From the NCBI GenBank assembly GCA_949283145.1, contig CASDRL010000054.1, forward strand, positions 1 to 50,018: a stretch of 50,018 nucleotides of DNA, read 5' to 3'. Positions 1 through 7,255 of the stretch are shown here, one piece after another; position 1 is the first letter of the stretch, and every line of letters begins with the position of its first letter. The notes under the pieces are model-generated. The model was not told where the DNA came from and did not search any database. It saw only the letters and a list, made by a program, of their open reading frames with translations. The stretch is from an uncultured Clostridia bacterium. GTDB lineage: Bacteria > Bacillota > Clostridia > Christensenellales > CAG-917. A program made the position numbers and the translations under genes.

Positions 1-746
1 CTCACCTGCTCGTAGGTCATGTTGTCGTAGTAGATGAAGGGCGCGCAATAGGTGTCGATGGAGCTCCACGCCTGTGCGCCCGCGGTCTCGCCCTGGGTGG
101 TGAAAGTGGAGTTGACCAACTGACCGAGGAAGGAGCGCAGGTGTTTTGCGGGGCGGGACTCCACTTTGCCGCTCACGCCGCCGAAACCGTCGGTGAGGAG
201 CTGCCTCACGTCCCAGCCCGCGCAGTAGGGTCCGAAGAACCCGAGGTCGTGCAGATGGATGTCGCCCGTCTCGTGCGCCTCGCGCACCTCTTTGGGATAG
301 ACCTTATACAGCCAATATTTCTTGGTGAAGTGCTCGCGGACATAGTTGTTGAGCCCGTTGACGCTCTTCTGCATGTTGGCGTTTTCCTTGACGCCCCAGT
401 CCTTGTCGGCAAGATAGCCGGTGAAGAGCTCGGAAGTCTCGCCGATGAGCGCGGAGATCTTCCTCGCCTCCTGACGACGCTCGCGGTAAAGGATGTATGC
501 CTTCGCGGTCTGCGCGTGTCCCTCGTTGATGAGCACCTCTTCCACGAGGTCCTGGATGTCCTCGACGGAAGGGATCTTGTCGACGAACTTGACTTCCGCC
601 GCCTTCACGACCAGCTCCGCAAGCTCCGCCGAGAGCTCCCTGTTCTTGCCGCCGCACGCCTGTGCCGCCTTGAAAATGGCGTCCGCGATCTTCTGCTTGT
701 TGAAGAACTCGATCCTGCCGTCACGCTTCAAAATCTTGATGATCAT
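1..746 (-). CDS. nrdD: Anaerobic ribonucleoside-triphosphate reductase, N-terminal part (runs off the window)
   Basis: The visible 248 residues begin MIIKILKRDGRIEFFNKQKI and match the start of class III ribonucleotide reductase, which makes dNTPs from NTPs under anaerobic conditions with a glycyl radical. Residues 3 to about 95 form an ATP-cone allosteric domain. From about residue 130 the catalytic NRDD domain begins, with GDIHLHDLGFFGPYCAGWD followed by a conserved stretch ending near TYCAPFIYYDNMTYEQV. The ATG at 746 is preceded by AGGGAG at about 9 bases spacing. The C-terminal glycyl-radical site and the activase nrdG lie outside the window. The promoter carries NrdR-like boxes, which supports the call. 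The reading is clean with no frameshift; the truncation is only the window edge. Confidence 0.95.
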   Translation of the reverse strand, partial: MIIKILKRDGRIEFFNKQKIADAIFKAAQACGGKNRELSAELAELVVKAAEVKFVDKIPSVEDIQDLVEEVLINEGHAQTAKAYILYRERRQEARKISALIGETSELFTGYLADKDWGVKENANMQKSVNGLNNYVREHFTKKYWLYKVYPKEVREAHETGDIHLHDLGFFGPYCAGWDVRQLLTDGFGGVSGKVESRPAKHLRSFLGQLVNSTFTTQGETAGAQAWSSIDTYCAPFIYYDNMTYEQV

Positions 747-818
747 AGCCTTTTTCTCCCTGTCGGATTATAGTAGATCGGGTCGGAAAATGTCGCCCTC
801 CCCGAAGAATGCACGACA

Positions 819-847
819 ATCGTATCACAACAATATGTTGTTGTCAA
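819..847 (-). promoter_or_regulatory. nrdD promoter
   Basis: On the minus strand a perfect -35 TTGACA (842-847) and a -10 TACGAT (819-824) are separated by exactly 17 bases. Predicted transcription start is near 812, giving a leader of about 65 bases before nrdD. The downstream NrdR-like box fills the spacer. Confidence 0.75.
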
Positions 848-874
848 TGCTCACAAGACCACAAAATATTGTTT
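828..874 (-). promoter_or_regulatory. Tandem NrdR-like boxes upstream of nrdD
   Basis: Two 16-base sites resemble the NrdR consensus acaCwAtATaTwGtgt. On the minus strand they read AAACAATATTTTGTGG (859-874) and CAACAACATATTGTTG (828-843). Their centres are 31 bases apart, three helical turns, which is the spacing known for tandem NrdR boxes. The second box overlaps the -35/-10 spacer, fitting repression by the dATP-sensing NrdR. Confidence 0.8.
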
Positions 875-875
875 T

Positions 876-1660
876 TTTGTGAAACTTTTCTCGCCTTGGT
901 TTCACACCCTAAAAACCCCGCTCGGAATGCGGAAAACCCGCATTTTCGTCCCTCTCCCCTCCCCGCCCGTTTTTAATAATTCTCCGAGAAACGAAAGTCA
1001 CCTCACCCCTAGATATAGGGACGGCTCTCCGAATATGCGGCGGGGTCGGTGACACTTGCTCAAAGTGTGCGTCGTGCACGGAGAGTGTAAAATAAGCCGA
1101 CGTCCTCTGACATGGGAGTTATTGTCCCCCTCCTCCCCTACGGGTTCGGGCAATGGTTTCGTCGTAATCAAGCACGCTCTATCAAGCTATTCATCGTGCT
1201 CGAATACGCTTTGAATAGGCTTTTCGTCTCGGGGGTGAGTTAGAATTCCCCCCTCCTTCCCTTCGGGCTTTCCTCCCCCGTGTCCGATTAGAGTGCAGCC
1301 CTCCTAAAATGCGGAACTCTCTTTCTGCCTCTTGAAAAAGTTTGTGTCTCGCACTAACATAATCGAGCGGCGAACAGTACTCACTGAAAACCCGGCACGG
1401 GCGGAGGAATTCGGCGCGACGCGATTGGCGCAGAGCGCAGCAATCGCTGGACCTTTGGTTCGCACTTAAAGCCCGTGTCTATTTTGATATACGACGTTGC
1501 TCGGCGCTCAGATAGCGCGCCGCGACTTGCAAGCGTGGGCGAAAATTCGCCCACGGTGCAAGTTTGGCTGAGCGGCGCGTAATTCCGTCTTCGAAAGAGA
1601 GACCGCGTGCTCAAAGACGCTCAGAATAAGTACCCGTTGAAAGCATCCCCCGCCCACCCT
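876..1660. other. Gene-free, structure-rich intergenic region
   Basis: About 785 bases without a credible gene between nrdD and the acyltransferase terminator. It holds many hairpins: GGCTCTCCG (1022-1030) can pair with CGGAGAGT (1079-1086); AGCACG (1171-1176) with CGTGCT; AAGCTATTCA near 1184 with the TGAATAGGCTT ending near 1222; GGGGG near 1231 with CCCCC. A C-rich module occurs twice (about 1114-1153 and 1231-1269). It could encode a structured RNA on either strand, but I recognise no known family and find no convincing promoter. A fragment on the minus strand (GGAGGAAAG, later CGGCTTAT) recalls RNase P conserved regions, but the rest does not fit. Confidence 0.5.
1505..1574. repeat. Nested inverted repeat (hairpin)
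   Basis: Three nested arms: CGCTCA (1505-1510)/TGAGCG (1569-1574), ACTTGCA (1525-1531)/TGCAAGT (1557-1563), and CGTGGGCGAA (1534-1543)/TTCGCCCACG (1546-1555) with a two-base loop. No T-run follows on either strand, so it is not an obvious terminator. It looks like a palindromic repeat or part of an RNA. Confidence 0.7.
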
Positions 1661-1664
1661 ATAC

Positions 1665-1694
1665 AAAAAAGCCTCCCGGTGCGGGAGGCGTTTT
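1665..1694 (-). terminator. Rho-independent terminator of the acyltransferase gene
   Basis: GCCTCCC (1671-1677) pairs with GGGAGGC (1683-1689). On the minus strand it is followed by six T (1670-1665). The plus strand also has a short T-run after the stem, so it could act both ways. Confidence 0.85.
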
Positions 1695-1708
1695 TGAGAA
1701 TGCGGTCT

Positions 1709-2845
1709 TTACTGCTCCGGCGAAGCCGCAGCTTCGTCCGAAACATCCACCGCCGCGGGCGGTTGCTCCGCAGGAGACGCGGGCGGGGTCTTGTCCTTTC
1801 GGACGGCGTGGGTGATGCCTTTGTACGCCGCATAGACCGCCGCGGTCAGCGCGAGGGAAATGAGGAAGCAGACGATCACGTTTGCCGCCGCAGGGAGCGC
1901 GCCGAAAGCGCGCGTCGCAAGCTCCGTGACCACGGGGTGCAGGATGTAAAGAGGCAGGGACACCGCCCCGAGCAGGCAAAAGCAGGAGCCGAGTTTCCCT
2001 TGCGGCGAGGGGATGCCGTGACCCGAGAAGGACACCGTGACCGCAAATGCGGAAAGCAGGATGACGACGGGGATGCCGATCGCACTCATGATGTCAAAGG
2101 GCAGGCACATCAAAACGAACGCAGCGACATAGCACGCGCCCTCCGCAACGGCGAGCGCCTTGCGCGCCCCGCGAGAGACCTCTTTCCCCTTCATCCACCT
2201 CGAAAGGTAGAAGAGCATCATGCCGAGGCACATCTCGCCGAACCCTCTGAGGTCGACGGAGAAATTCCACGCAAACTGCCAATTCGTGCCGAAACCGACC
2301 GCTATCGCGACCACTCCGAGCAGACAGAGGAGCACGACGGGGATGAACACCCGCTTTTTTATCTTTTTTGCGAGCAGGCGGGAGAGCGGATAGACGATGA
2401 GCATGACGAGGAGCATGGTGGAGAGATACCACTCCTGCATGACTATGCCCTCGCATGTCGTCCACACCACGAAGGACTGCACGAGGAAAATGCCCGTCCA
2501 GCCGCCGGACGCCAACCTCTCTCCGAGGAACGCGGCATCGAACGCGCCGAGGAGGGCTATCATGAGCACTACGGCGGTGATGTGATAAGGCAGCAGCGCC
2601 TTCACCTTTTTCCACATGAATTTGCCCGTATCAAGGAAGATGTTGCCCTCCGACGCATAGGCGCGCTCCAGCGACCCCGCGAGCAGAAATCCCGAGAGCA
2701 CAAAGAAAAATTCCACCGCGAAATAGCCGTATTCAAACAGGGAATTCCCGCCGTAATCCGCCGCAAGCCGGGTGTGATAGCCCACCACGAACAAACTCAT
2801 TAAAAACCGCATCAGCTCGATGACGCCGTTGCGCTTGGATGCCAT
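1709..2845 (-). CDS. Membrane-bound acyltransferase, family 3 (OafA/YrhL type)
   Basis: A 378-residue multi-pass membrane protein of the Acyltransferase_3 family, which transfers acetyl or other acyl groups to sugars of cell-envelope polymers. The family start is clear: RNGVIELMRFLMSLFVVGYH (residues 5-24) with the conserved His24, then YFAVEFFFVLSGFLL. About ten hydrophobic segments follow across the protein, and the last 35 residues are a Pro/Ala-rich cytoplasmic tail. The ATG at 2845 has AAGGAG six bases upstream. It forms its own transcription unit with a promoter (2874-2903) and a terminator (1665-1694). The acceptor cannot be told from sequence; capsule, teichoic acid or peptidoglycan are all possible. 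Confidence 0.9.
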   Translation of the reverse strand: MASKRNGVIELMRFLMSLFVVGYHTRLAADYGGNSLFEYGYFAVEFFFVLSGFLLAGSLERAYASEGNIFLDTGKFMWKKVKALLPYHITAVVLMIALLGAFDAAFLGERLASGGWTGIFLVQSFVVWTTCEGIVMQEWYLSTMLLVMLIVYPLSRLLAKKIKKRVFIPVVLLCLLGVVAIAVGFGTNWQFAWNFSVDLRGFGEMCLGMMLFYLSRWMKGKEVSRGARKALAVAEGACYVAAFVLMCLPFDIMSAIGIPVVILLSAFAVTVSFSGHGIPSPQGKLGSCFCLLGAVSLPLYILHPVVTELATRAFGALPAAANVIVCFLISLALTAAVYAAYKGITHAVRKDKTPPASPAEQPPAAVDVSDEAAASPEQ

Positions 2846-2873
2846 AACTTCTCCTTATATGTCTATTAAAATT

Positions 2874-2903
2874 ATTTTAGCATGGGCGCATTTTCCGTGT
2901 CAA
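2874..2903 (-). promoter_or_regulatory. Promoter of the acyltransferase gene
   Basis: Minus-strand -35 TTGACA (2898-2903) and -10 TAAAAT (2874-2879), spacer 18 bases, placing the start about 25 bases before the ATG. Confidence 0.7.
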
Positions 2904-3042
2904 CCTCAACCCGTTCCACTCCTTCTGCCCCCGCAAAACCGCGATGTCTAAGGCGACAAAAAGCTCTGACGTGCAAGTTTCGCAACAACATGCCCTTTTT
3001 CGCTTAAAATTCGTCGCAAGCGCACGCGGGCGAAAAATTAAG

Positions 3043-3070
3043 TTGAAATAATACATAATAATGCTATAAT
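3043..3070 (+). promoter_or_regulatory. Promoter of the InlB-repeat lipoprotein gene
   Basis: -35 TTGAAA (3043-3048) and a perfect -10 TATAAT (3065-3070) with a 16-base spacer. Predicted start near 3077 leaves a leader of about 60 bases that contains a small GCGG/CCGC hairpin near 3113-3124. Confidence 0.7.
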
Positions 3071-3137
3071 GTTATAGAAATTCCGAATTTCGCGGATATC
3101 CCGAAATAAAACGCGGCTCTGCCGCATGAGGGCGTGA

Positions 3138-5651
3138 ATGAAAAAATACGCAGGAAAAATTCTTCTGATTCTGCTTGCCGTGGTACTCGTTGCGGTGCTT
3201 GCGGCATGCAACGACGACACTGGCTCGAACAGCGGCACCAACGGCGGCGAGCGTCCGAATACGGCGACTCACACCGTCCGCTTTGACGCGAACGGCGGCG
3301 AGGATTTCGGCACGAAGTACGACGTCACCGTCACCCACGGCGGCACGGTGGAAACACCCAAAGATGAGAACGGCGAGCTCTACAACCCCCACCGCAACGG
3401 TTATGAGTTTGCGGGATGGTGCCTGAACGACACGGACACCGAGTTCGTCTTTGCCGACAACACGGAGGGAAAGACCCCCACCGTCATCAACAACAATGTC
3501 ACCGTCAAGGCGTCCTGGACGGCGAAGACCTACACCCACACCCTTGTCACATCGGAAAACGCCGACGACAATCCTTACCCCGGCAGCGAAGAGAACGGCG
3601 GCTGGACTTATACCGACGGCACCGTCTCTCTCGACGAGGACGCGAGCTTTGTCACCCGCTATGACAGCGACAATCCCGTAGGAGACATTCCCGTCGTCAA
3701 GACGACAAGAGAAGACGACTGGATGGTGTATTGGTACTATGTCACTCTCGAAAAGGACGAGGACGGCAACGAAGTCCGCGTCGAGGTGCCCTTCACCACC
3801 TCCCGCGAGAGCAAGAACGATGACTCCGACCTCGAACTGCTCGAAAAGTACACCCGTCTCTCCACGCTGGTGCTCTATCCCAAGATGCACAGCCAGCTGC
3901 CCGATTACACGCTCTCGTTCAGCGACGGCGTCGATCCTGTCACCGCTAAACTCGGCGACCGCGTCGCCGCAGGCGTGACTGAACCCGAGAAAGATGGGGG
4001 ATATAAATTTGCCGGGTGGTATTTCACCGTCACCACGGGTGAAGGCGATGACGCAGTGACCAACGAATATGAGTTCGTGTTCCTGCAAGTCTCCGAAGAT
4101 GAGGACAACAGCGCGCAGGCGACCAAACTCTCCGAAGCGATCGCATCCTCTAAGAATGAAGGCGGTTCATACACCCTTGAGATCTACGCCAAATGGGTGC
4201 GCACCGCGACCATAACGGATGAGACCGACCTCTCCGGATTCGCGACCGGCTTGACCGAGGCTCTCGCGGGCGAGGACGAAGGGGAGAAATTCGCCTTCCT
4301 CAACGCCGAGATCGCATTCGACGAGAACGCAACGATAAATGTGAGCAACTTCGCTCCCCTCTTCTCCGAGGACGCGCCTTTTGCGGGCACTCTGACGGGA
4401 AACGGCGCGACGGTCACTCTCGGCTACGACAACACTTATGAAGGCAGTGTCTACGCTCTCATCGGCGCGAGCACGGGCAGCATCTCCGACATCACCGTGA
4501 ACATCACCGTGAACGGCTTTGCGGAGGGTGAGGGCTCCCTTCTCATCGGTGCGGTGGGCGTCGCGGGCGGTACGATGGAGAATGTCACCGCTTCCCTCAC
4601 CATAGGAACGGGTGAAAACGGCGCGGTCGCTGCCACTGGCAGGACGATCTACGCCGGCGCGCTTGCTGCGCGTCTCGGCGGCGGCACGCTCACATCCTGC
4701 ACCGTCTCTGAGGTTTCCGTCCGCATCTCCGACGCGGCATCCGTCTATGCGGGCGGCGCGGCGGGCGCGGCATCCGGCACAGTGACCGAAGTCATTGCGG
4801 AAAGCACATATATTAACGTCTCCGCCAAAAACAGCGCCCATATCGGCGCCATGTTCGGCGACGCTACGAGCGCAAAAGTCACCAAGAGCGGCGTGCGCGC
4901 AGCCACTGTCTCCGCGAAAGCCCCCGATGTCTATGCCGGCGGTTTTGTCGGAAGCACGCTCCGCGGCAATTACAGCGAGTGCTTTGCCAATTCGGTCGTG
5001 AACGTTACCTTCTCCAAAGACGCCTTTGCGGGCGGTTTCGCGGGACAGAGCTTCTCTCTCATCGCCAACTGCCGTGCGGAGACGACCATTACAGCCACCG
5101 CTCAAGAAGGGGCAAAGACTCTCCGCGCAGGCGGGATCGCAGGCGAAGCCAGACGCACGTCGACCTCCTCCTCCACCTCCTCCTCCGCGACCGGGGACAT
5201 CAACGCATCCTTCGGCGGCGGCACCATCACCGTAAATGCGGATGCCTATGCCGTGACCGTCTATGCGGGCGGCGTAGCGGGCGACATCTCCCACTTCCGC
5301 TCCGACCGTTCCTTTGCGGACGTTGACATCACCGTCACGGGCACGGCGGTCAAGGCGAGTGCGGGCGCGTTTGCGGGCAACATCGGCAACTCCGTCACCC
5401 TCTCCAAATGCTATTATGCCTCCGACGCGAAAGTCGCCGTGAACGACGCAGAAAAGACTCAGGCGGCGCGCGACGGGCTGACCGGCACAGAAGGCGCGAA
5501 GTTCTCCGACGAGAGCTGGATCACGGGCAGCAGTTCCCTCAACCTCGAAAGCAGCGTCTGGACGGTCAATGAAGGCAGACCCTGCCTCAAGATCGAGATC
5601 GCCGAGGACGCTCCCGAAGAGGGCGGCGAAGGCGAGGGCGAAGAGGCATGA
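3138..5651 (+). CDS. Surface lipoprotein with InlB-type repeats and GLUG-like beta-helix repeats
   Basis: An 837-residue exported lipoprotein. Residues 1-23 are a signal peptide ending in the lipobox L21-A22-A23-C24, so Cys24 should be lipidated and the protein anchored to the outer face of the membrane. Residues about 44-128 form an InlB B-repeat-like module (THTVRFDANGG ... GYEFAGW ... VKASW). A second, longer one follows (about 255-350, ending in IYAKW). From about 360 to 790 come many short Gly/Ala-rich repeats of the form VYAGGxxG, as in GLUG/beta-helix proteins (VYAGGAAG, VYAGGFVG, AFAGGFAG, RAGGIAG, VYAGGVAG, SAGAFAG). The tail is acidic. The ATG has GAGGG five bases upstream. These repeats are typical of adhesins or surface glycan-binding proteins; the ligand is unknown. 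Its signal peptide resembles that of the giant lipoprotein in this window. Confidence 0.85.
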   Translation: MKKYAGKILLILLAVVLVAVLAACNDDTGSNSGTNGGERPNTATHTVRFDANGGEDFGTKYDVTVTHGGTVETPKDENGELYNPHRNGYEFAGWCLNDTDTEFVFADNTEGKTPTVINNNVTVKASWTAKTYTHTLVTSENADDNPYPGSEENGGWTYTDGTVSLDEDASFVTRYDSDNPVGDIPVVKTTREDDWMVYWYYVTLEKDEDGNEVRVEVPFTTSRESKNDDSDLELLEKYTRLSTLVLYPKMHSQLPDYTLSFSDGVDPVTAKLGDRVAAGVTEPEKDGGYKFAGWYFTVTTGEGDDAVTNEYEFVFLQVSEDEDNSAQATKLSEAIASSKNEGGSYTLEIYAKWVRTATITDETDLSGFATGLTEALAGEDEGEKFAFLNAEIAFDENATINVSNFAPLFSEDAPFAGTLTGNGATVTLGYDNTYEGSVYALIGASTGSISDITVNITVNGFAEGEGSLLIGAVGVAGGTMENVTASLTIGTGENGAVAATGRTIYAGALAARLGGGTLTSCTVSEVSVRISDAASVYAGGAAGAASGTVTEVIAESTYINVSAKNSAHIGAMFGDATSAKVTKSGVRAATVSAKAPDVYAGGFVGSTLRGNYSECFANSVVNVTFSKDAFAGGFAGQSFSLIANCRAETTITATAQEGAKTLRAGGIAGEARRTSTSSSTSSSATGDINASFGGGTITVNADAYAVTVYAGGVAGDISHFRSDRSFADVDITVTGTAVKASAGAFAGNIGNSVTLSKCYYASDAKVAVNDAEKTQAARDGLTGTEGAKFSDESWITGSSSLNLESSVWTVNEGRPCLKIEIAEDAPEEGGEGEGEEA

Positions 5652-5693
5652 CCGCACCCTCTGCGGCGCAAAGCCGTCGATAAAAACAAAACC

Positions 5694-5722
5694 ACCCCCG
5701 GGAATCCCGGGGGCCTTTTGTT
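5694..5722 (+). terminator. Terminator after the lipoprotein gene
   Basis: A stem of CCCCCGGG and CCCGGGGG with a short AAT loop is followed by CCTTTTGTT on the plus strand. The minus strand also runs into a T-rich stretch, so it may work in both directions between the convergent lipoprotein and sulfatase genes. Confidence 0.8.
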
Positions 5723-5725
5723 GCA

Positions 5726-5756
5726 AAAGCCGCGCGACAGCGCGGCTTTCCCTTTT
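5726..5756. terminator. Second terminator-like hairpin between convergent genes
   Basis: AAAGCCGCGC (5726-5735) pairs with GCGCGGCTTT (5740-5749) and is followed by CCCTTTTT on the plus strand. It may serve the sulfatase operon arriving from the other side. A third stem, CCCCGCG/CGCGGGG, lies at about 5789-5811. Confidence 0.65.
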
Positions 5757-5848
5757 TCATCTCGTTTTGCTTTTCTTTTCTGTTTTGCCCCCGCGCAAGC
5801 GCACGCGGGGACGCATCCGCCGTCCGCGACGACGAGACGAAGACACAC

Positions 5849-7255
5849 TCATCTCAAAGTCGCCGTGCGGACGATGCGGCGCTTCTTAACCCAGCGTCCC
5901 ATATAGTGCAGATTGTCGTCGAAATCGTCGCCGATCTCCTTCATTTTTGCATACATCGCGGCTTTAAGTCTCTCTTTTTCGCCCTTAAACCTCGGTTCCT
6001 GCGCAAGATTGTTCTTTTGCAGCGGGTCGTTGAGATTGTCGAAGAGATATTCCGACCTGTCTCTGCGGTAGACGGCGTAGGTGAAACGCTTGTCGCGCAC
6101 TCCCCTCCACTCCTTGCCGCTGCCGAACATCGCCGTGGGGCCCGTCCCCATCATGAGAGAGGGCTCGTCGCAGGTCGCGTCAGAGGTGAGACAGCGTGAA
6201 AGGTCGCTCCCCTCCGCCTCGGCGGGGCAATCGAGGCCCATGAGAGAAAGCAGCGTGGGCATGATGTCCACGGTGTTGAACGTGAAGTCCCGCCTGCCCG
6301 CGGCGATGTGCTCTCCCCACCTCACGAGGAAGGGGACGCGCACGGATTCGTCATAGAAAATGTTCTTCGCCCGCCTGCCGTGTGCGCCGAACATCTCCCC
6401 GTGATCGGAAGTGAAGACGAAGATCGTATCCTTTTCTATCCCCAGCTCTTCGACGGCGGCGAGCAGCCTGCCCACATTGTAGTCGAGGTTGGCGACCATC
6501 GCATAGTAGACGCGCATCCACTCTTTGAGTTTTCTCCTCTCGAAGGGGAAAAACTTCGCCCACATATCCGCGTGCGGATCGTTGCACGGCATATAATTGT
6601 CGGGGAGCTCGAATTCCGCGTCCTTGAAAACTTCCAGCCATTCGGCGGGGACGTTGTCGGGAGTCCACGGGTCGTGCGGGGTGCCGATGGAGAAAAAGAG
6701 TGCGAACGGTTTCTCCCCCGCGGCGCTTTCCTTCAAGCGTTTTATCGCGAGATCGGTCATGAAATCGGGCTCATAGCCCTCGGCGTATATCTTCTCCGGG
6801 GTGTCGAGATGATAGTAGGCGTACGGTGCGTAATAGCGGTGGTGGAAATTGTACGCCGCAAAGTAGCCGTCAAAGCCCAGCCTGTCCGGACCGGGCGGCA
6901 CAAAGGAATTCTTCGGGTCGAAATGGTTGCCCAGCTGCGCCGCATAAAGGTGCCATTTGCCGATGTAGGACGTCTCGTAACCCGCGTCGTTCAGCACGTG
7001 CGCAAAGGTGCGGTGGCGGGTGTTCATGCGGATCTCGTTGATAACCATGCCCGTGGACGTGGTATATTTGCCCGTGAGCAGAGTCGCGCGGTATGGCGCG
7101 CACACGGGATGTCCGCTCACCGCATTGACGACGTCCGCACTCTCTTCGGCGAGCTTGTCGATGTTGGGCGTCAGCGCGAGCTTGTCGCCGTTGTATCCCA
7201 CGGACGCCCACCGGAGCTGATCCGCAAACACGTATATGAGGTTGGGCTTCTTCAC
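5849..7255 (-). CDS. Sulfatase (arylsulfatase A family)
   Basis: A 468-residue cytoplasmic sulfatase that hydrolyses sulfate esters. The signature C52-A-P-Y-R56 in HPVCAPYRATLLTGK is the site at which Cys is converted to formylglycine. ADQLR near residue 11 and the later FTSDHGEMFGAHG supply the metal-binding residues of the alkaline-phosphatase-like fold. There is no signal peptide, so it acts on substrate already imported. The start is GTG at 7255; it overlaps the stop of the upstream transporter by four bases (GTGA) and has AAGGAGG seven bases upstream inside the transporter gene. This coupling argues that transporter and sulfatase handle the same sulfated sugar. The maturase (anSME) needed for the Cys-type site is not in the window. 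Arylsulfatase versus glycan sulfatase cannot be decided. Confidence 0.93.
   Translation of the reverse strand: MKKPNLIYVFADQLRWASVGYNGDKLALTPNIDKLAEESADVVNAVSGHPVCAPYRATLLTGKYTTSTGMVINEIRMNTRHRTFAHVLNDAGYETSYIGKWHLYAAQLGNHFDPKNSFVPPGPDRLGFDGYFAAYNFHHRYYAPYAYYHLDTPEKIYAEGYEPDFMTDLAIKRLKESAAGEKPFALFFSIGTPHDPWTPDNVPAEWLEVFKDAEFELPDNYMPCNDPHADMWAKFFPFERRKLKEWMRVYYAMVANLDYNVGRLLAAVEELGIEKDTIFVFTSDHGEMFGAHGRRAKNIFYDESVRVPFLVRWGEHIAAGRRDFTFNTVDIMPTLLSLMGLDCPAEAEGSDLSRCLTSDATCDEPSLMMGTGPTAMFGSGKEWRGVRDKRFTYAVYRRDRSEYLFDNLNDPLQKNNLAQEPRFKGEKERLKAAMYAKMKEIGDDFDDNLHYMGRWVKKRRIVRTATLR

Noticed and set aside
1111..1275. tmRNA or 6S RNA
   Set aside because: No tRNA-like ends, no tag peptide frame and no open-bubble hairpin that fits.
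990..1330. Possible RNase P RNA on the minus strand
   Set aside because: GGAGGAAAG and CGGCTTAT recall conserved parts, but the other universal segments and the correct order of helices are missing.
1381..1614. 77-codon frame in the gene-free region
   Set aside because: It crosses the hairpins at 1505-1574, lacks a ribosome binding site and has no recognisable domain.
1607..2803. 398-codon frame on the plus strand opposite the acyltransferase gene
   Set aside because: Arg/Glu/His-rich complement; the minus strand has the family motifs, a promoter and a ribosome binding site.
4167..5726. 519-codon frame opposite the InlB-repeat lipoprotein gene
   Set aside because: A complement of the lipoprotein gene with no start signals and no known domain.
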